From positions 1 to 5,545 of the forward strand of contig URFD01000102.1 in the NCBI GenBank assembly GCA_900547015.1: DNA of 5,545 nucleotides, given 5' to 3'. The position numbers and the translations under genes were made by a program. Source of the stretch: an uncultured Oscillospiraceae bacterium. GTDB lineage: Bacteria; Bacillota; Clostridia; Oscillospirales; Ruminococcaceae. The notes under the pieces were generated by a model that saw only the letters and a program-made list of their open reading frames with translations, had not been told where the DNA came from and made no database searches. Of this stretch, positions 5,344 to 5,545 are shown piece after piece; the first letter of the stretch is position 1, and every line of letters starts with the position of its first letter.

Positions 5344-5545
5344 TTATTCAGCGTCCTCTGTATTTTCTGCAGTCTCTGTGAGATCCTCTGCTGTCTCTTC
5401 TTCCTCACCGAACTCTTCTTCCGCACGGGCACGGTTGATCTCCTTTGCCTCTGCAAGAACATCCTCAGCGTTTGCCTGGATGTTGGAAGCAGTTGTCATC
5501 ACGCACTCTTTTGCGCGGAGACCTGCTGCGAGACAGTTAATATAT
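5344..5545 (-). CDS. 3' part of an unknown gene with acidic C-terminus (possibly DUF6110-like)
   Basis: An open frame enters from the right edge and ends at TAA (5344-5346). The visible 66 residues begin YINCLAAGLRAKECVMTTAS and continue through a charged helix-like stretch (NAEDVLAEAKEINRARAEEE). The tail is strongly acidic, rich in E, T, A and D. The real start is outside the window; an internal ATG at residue 16 would give only 51 residues. The pattern of an AALRAKE-VM segment followed by an acidic EAKEINRARAEEE helix resembles small Clostridial proteins of the DUF6110 kind as I remember them, often annotated near metal transporters. This is a tentative recollection, and the function is unknown. 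It is probably co-transcribed with the HAD gene 5 bases downstream. Confidence 0.7.
   Translation of the reverse strand, partial: YINCLAAGLRAKECVMTTASNIQANAEDVLAEAKEINRARAEEEFGEEEETAEDLTETAENTEDAE

Overview
The window looks like chromosomal DNA of a GC-moderate (about 55% by eye) Gram-positive anaerobe of the Clostridia, most likely a gut Oscillospirales or Butyricicoccus-like lineage. Three things support this: AGGAGG-type ribosome binding sites, a lipoprotein signal in a thioredoxin-like protein sitting beside a CXXC microprotein and a membrane 4Fe-4S protein, and an anaerobe-style iron-sulfur electron carrier. The genus is a guess. No IS element, CRISPR array, tRNA or rRNA was seen.

Layout from left to right. 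Positions 1-79 hold an unassigned, structure-prone stretch, followed by a hairpin that probably terminates the leftward gene. A family GT4 glycosyltransferase (151-1380, minus strand) follows, with its own promoter and an inverted repeat over the -35 box. A 326-base divergent intergenic region (1381-1706) carries promoters in both directions. Rightward from a strong TGGACA-17-TATAAT promoter runs a three-gene redox operon: a TlpA/thioredoxin-like lipoprotein (1707-2312), a 50-residue membrane microprotein ending in a CMEC motif (2316-2468), and a polytopic 4Fe-4S membrane protein of the NapH/YccM type (2455-3348, TTG start overlapping the microprotein). After an 86-base gap with a candidate promoter and a perfect 12-bp palindrome comes a histidyl-tRNA synthetase-family gene (3435-4667). 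It ends at a strong bidirectional terminator shared with a convergent HAD phosphatase gene (4709-5338, minus). The minus-strand transcription unit enters from the right with the 3' end of another gene (5344-5545), whose stop lies 5 bases from the HAD start.

How the genes fit together. The redox trio reads as one device. Predicted topology puts the ferredoxin-like cysteines of the membrane protein in the cytoplasm. It puts a second set of cysteines, the microprotein CXXC and the lipoprotein CXXC, on the outer face. A path for electrons from cytoplasmic ferredoxin-like clusters to extracytoplasmic thiols is the natural hypothesis. The glycosyltransferase (probably glycolipid synthesis), the tRNA synthetase and the HAD phosphatase look like unrelated neighbours. 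The most interesting points are the redox trio with its easily missed microprotein and the atypical, shortened HisRS.
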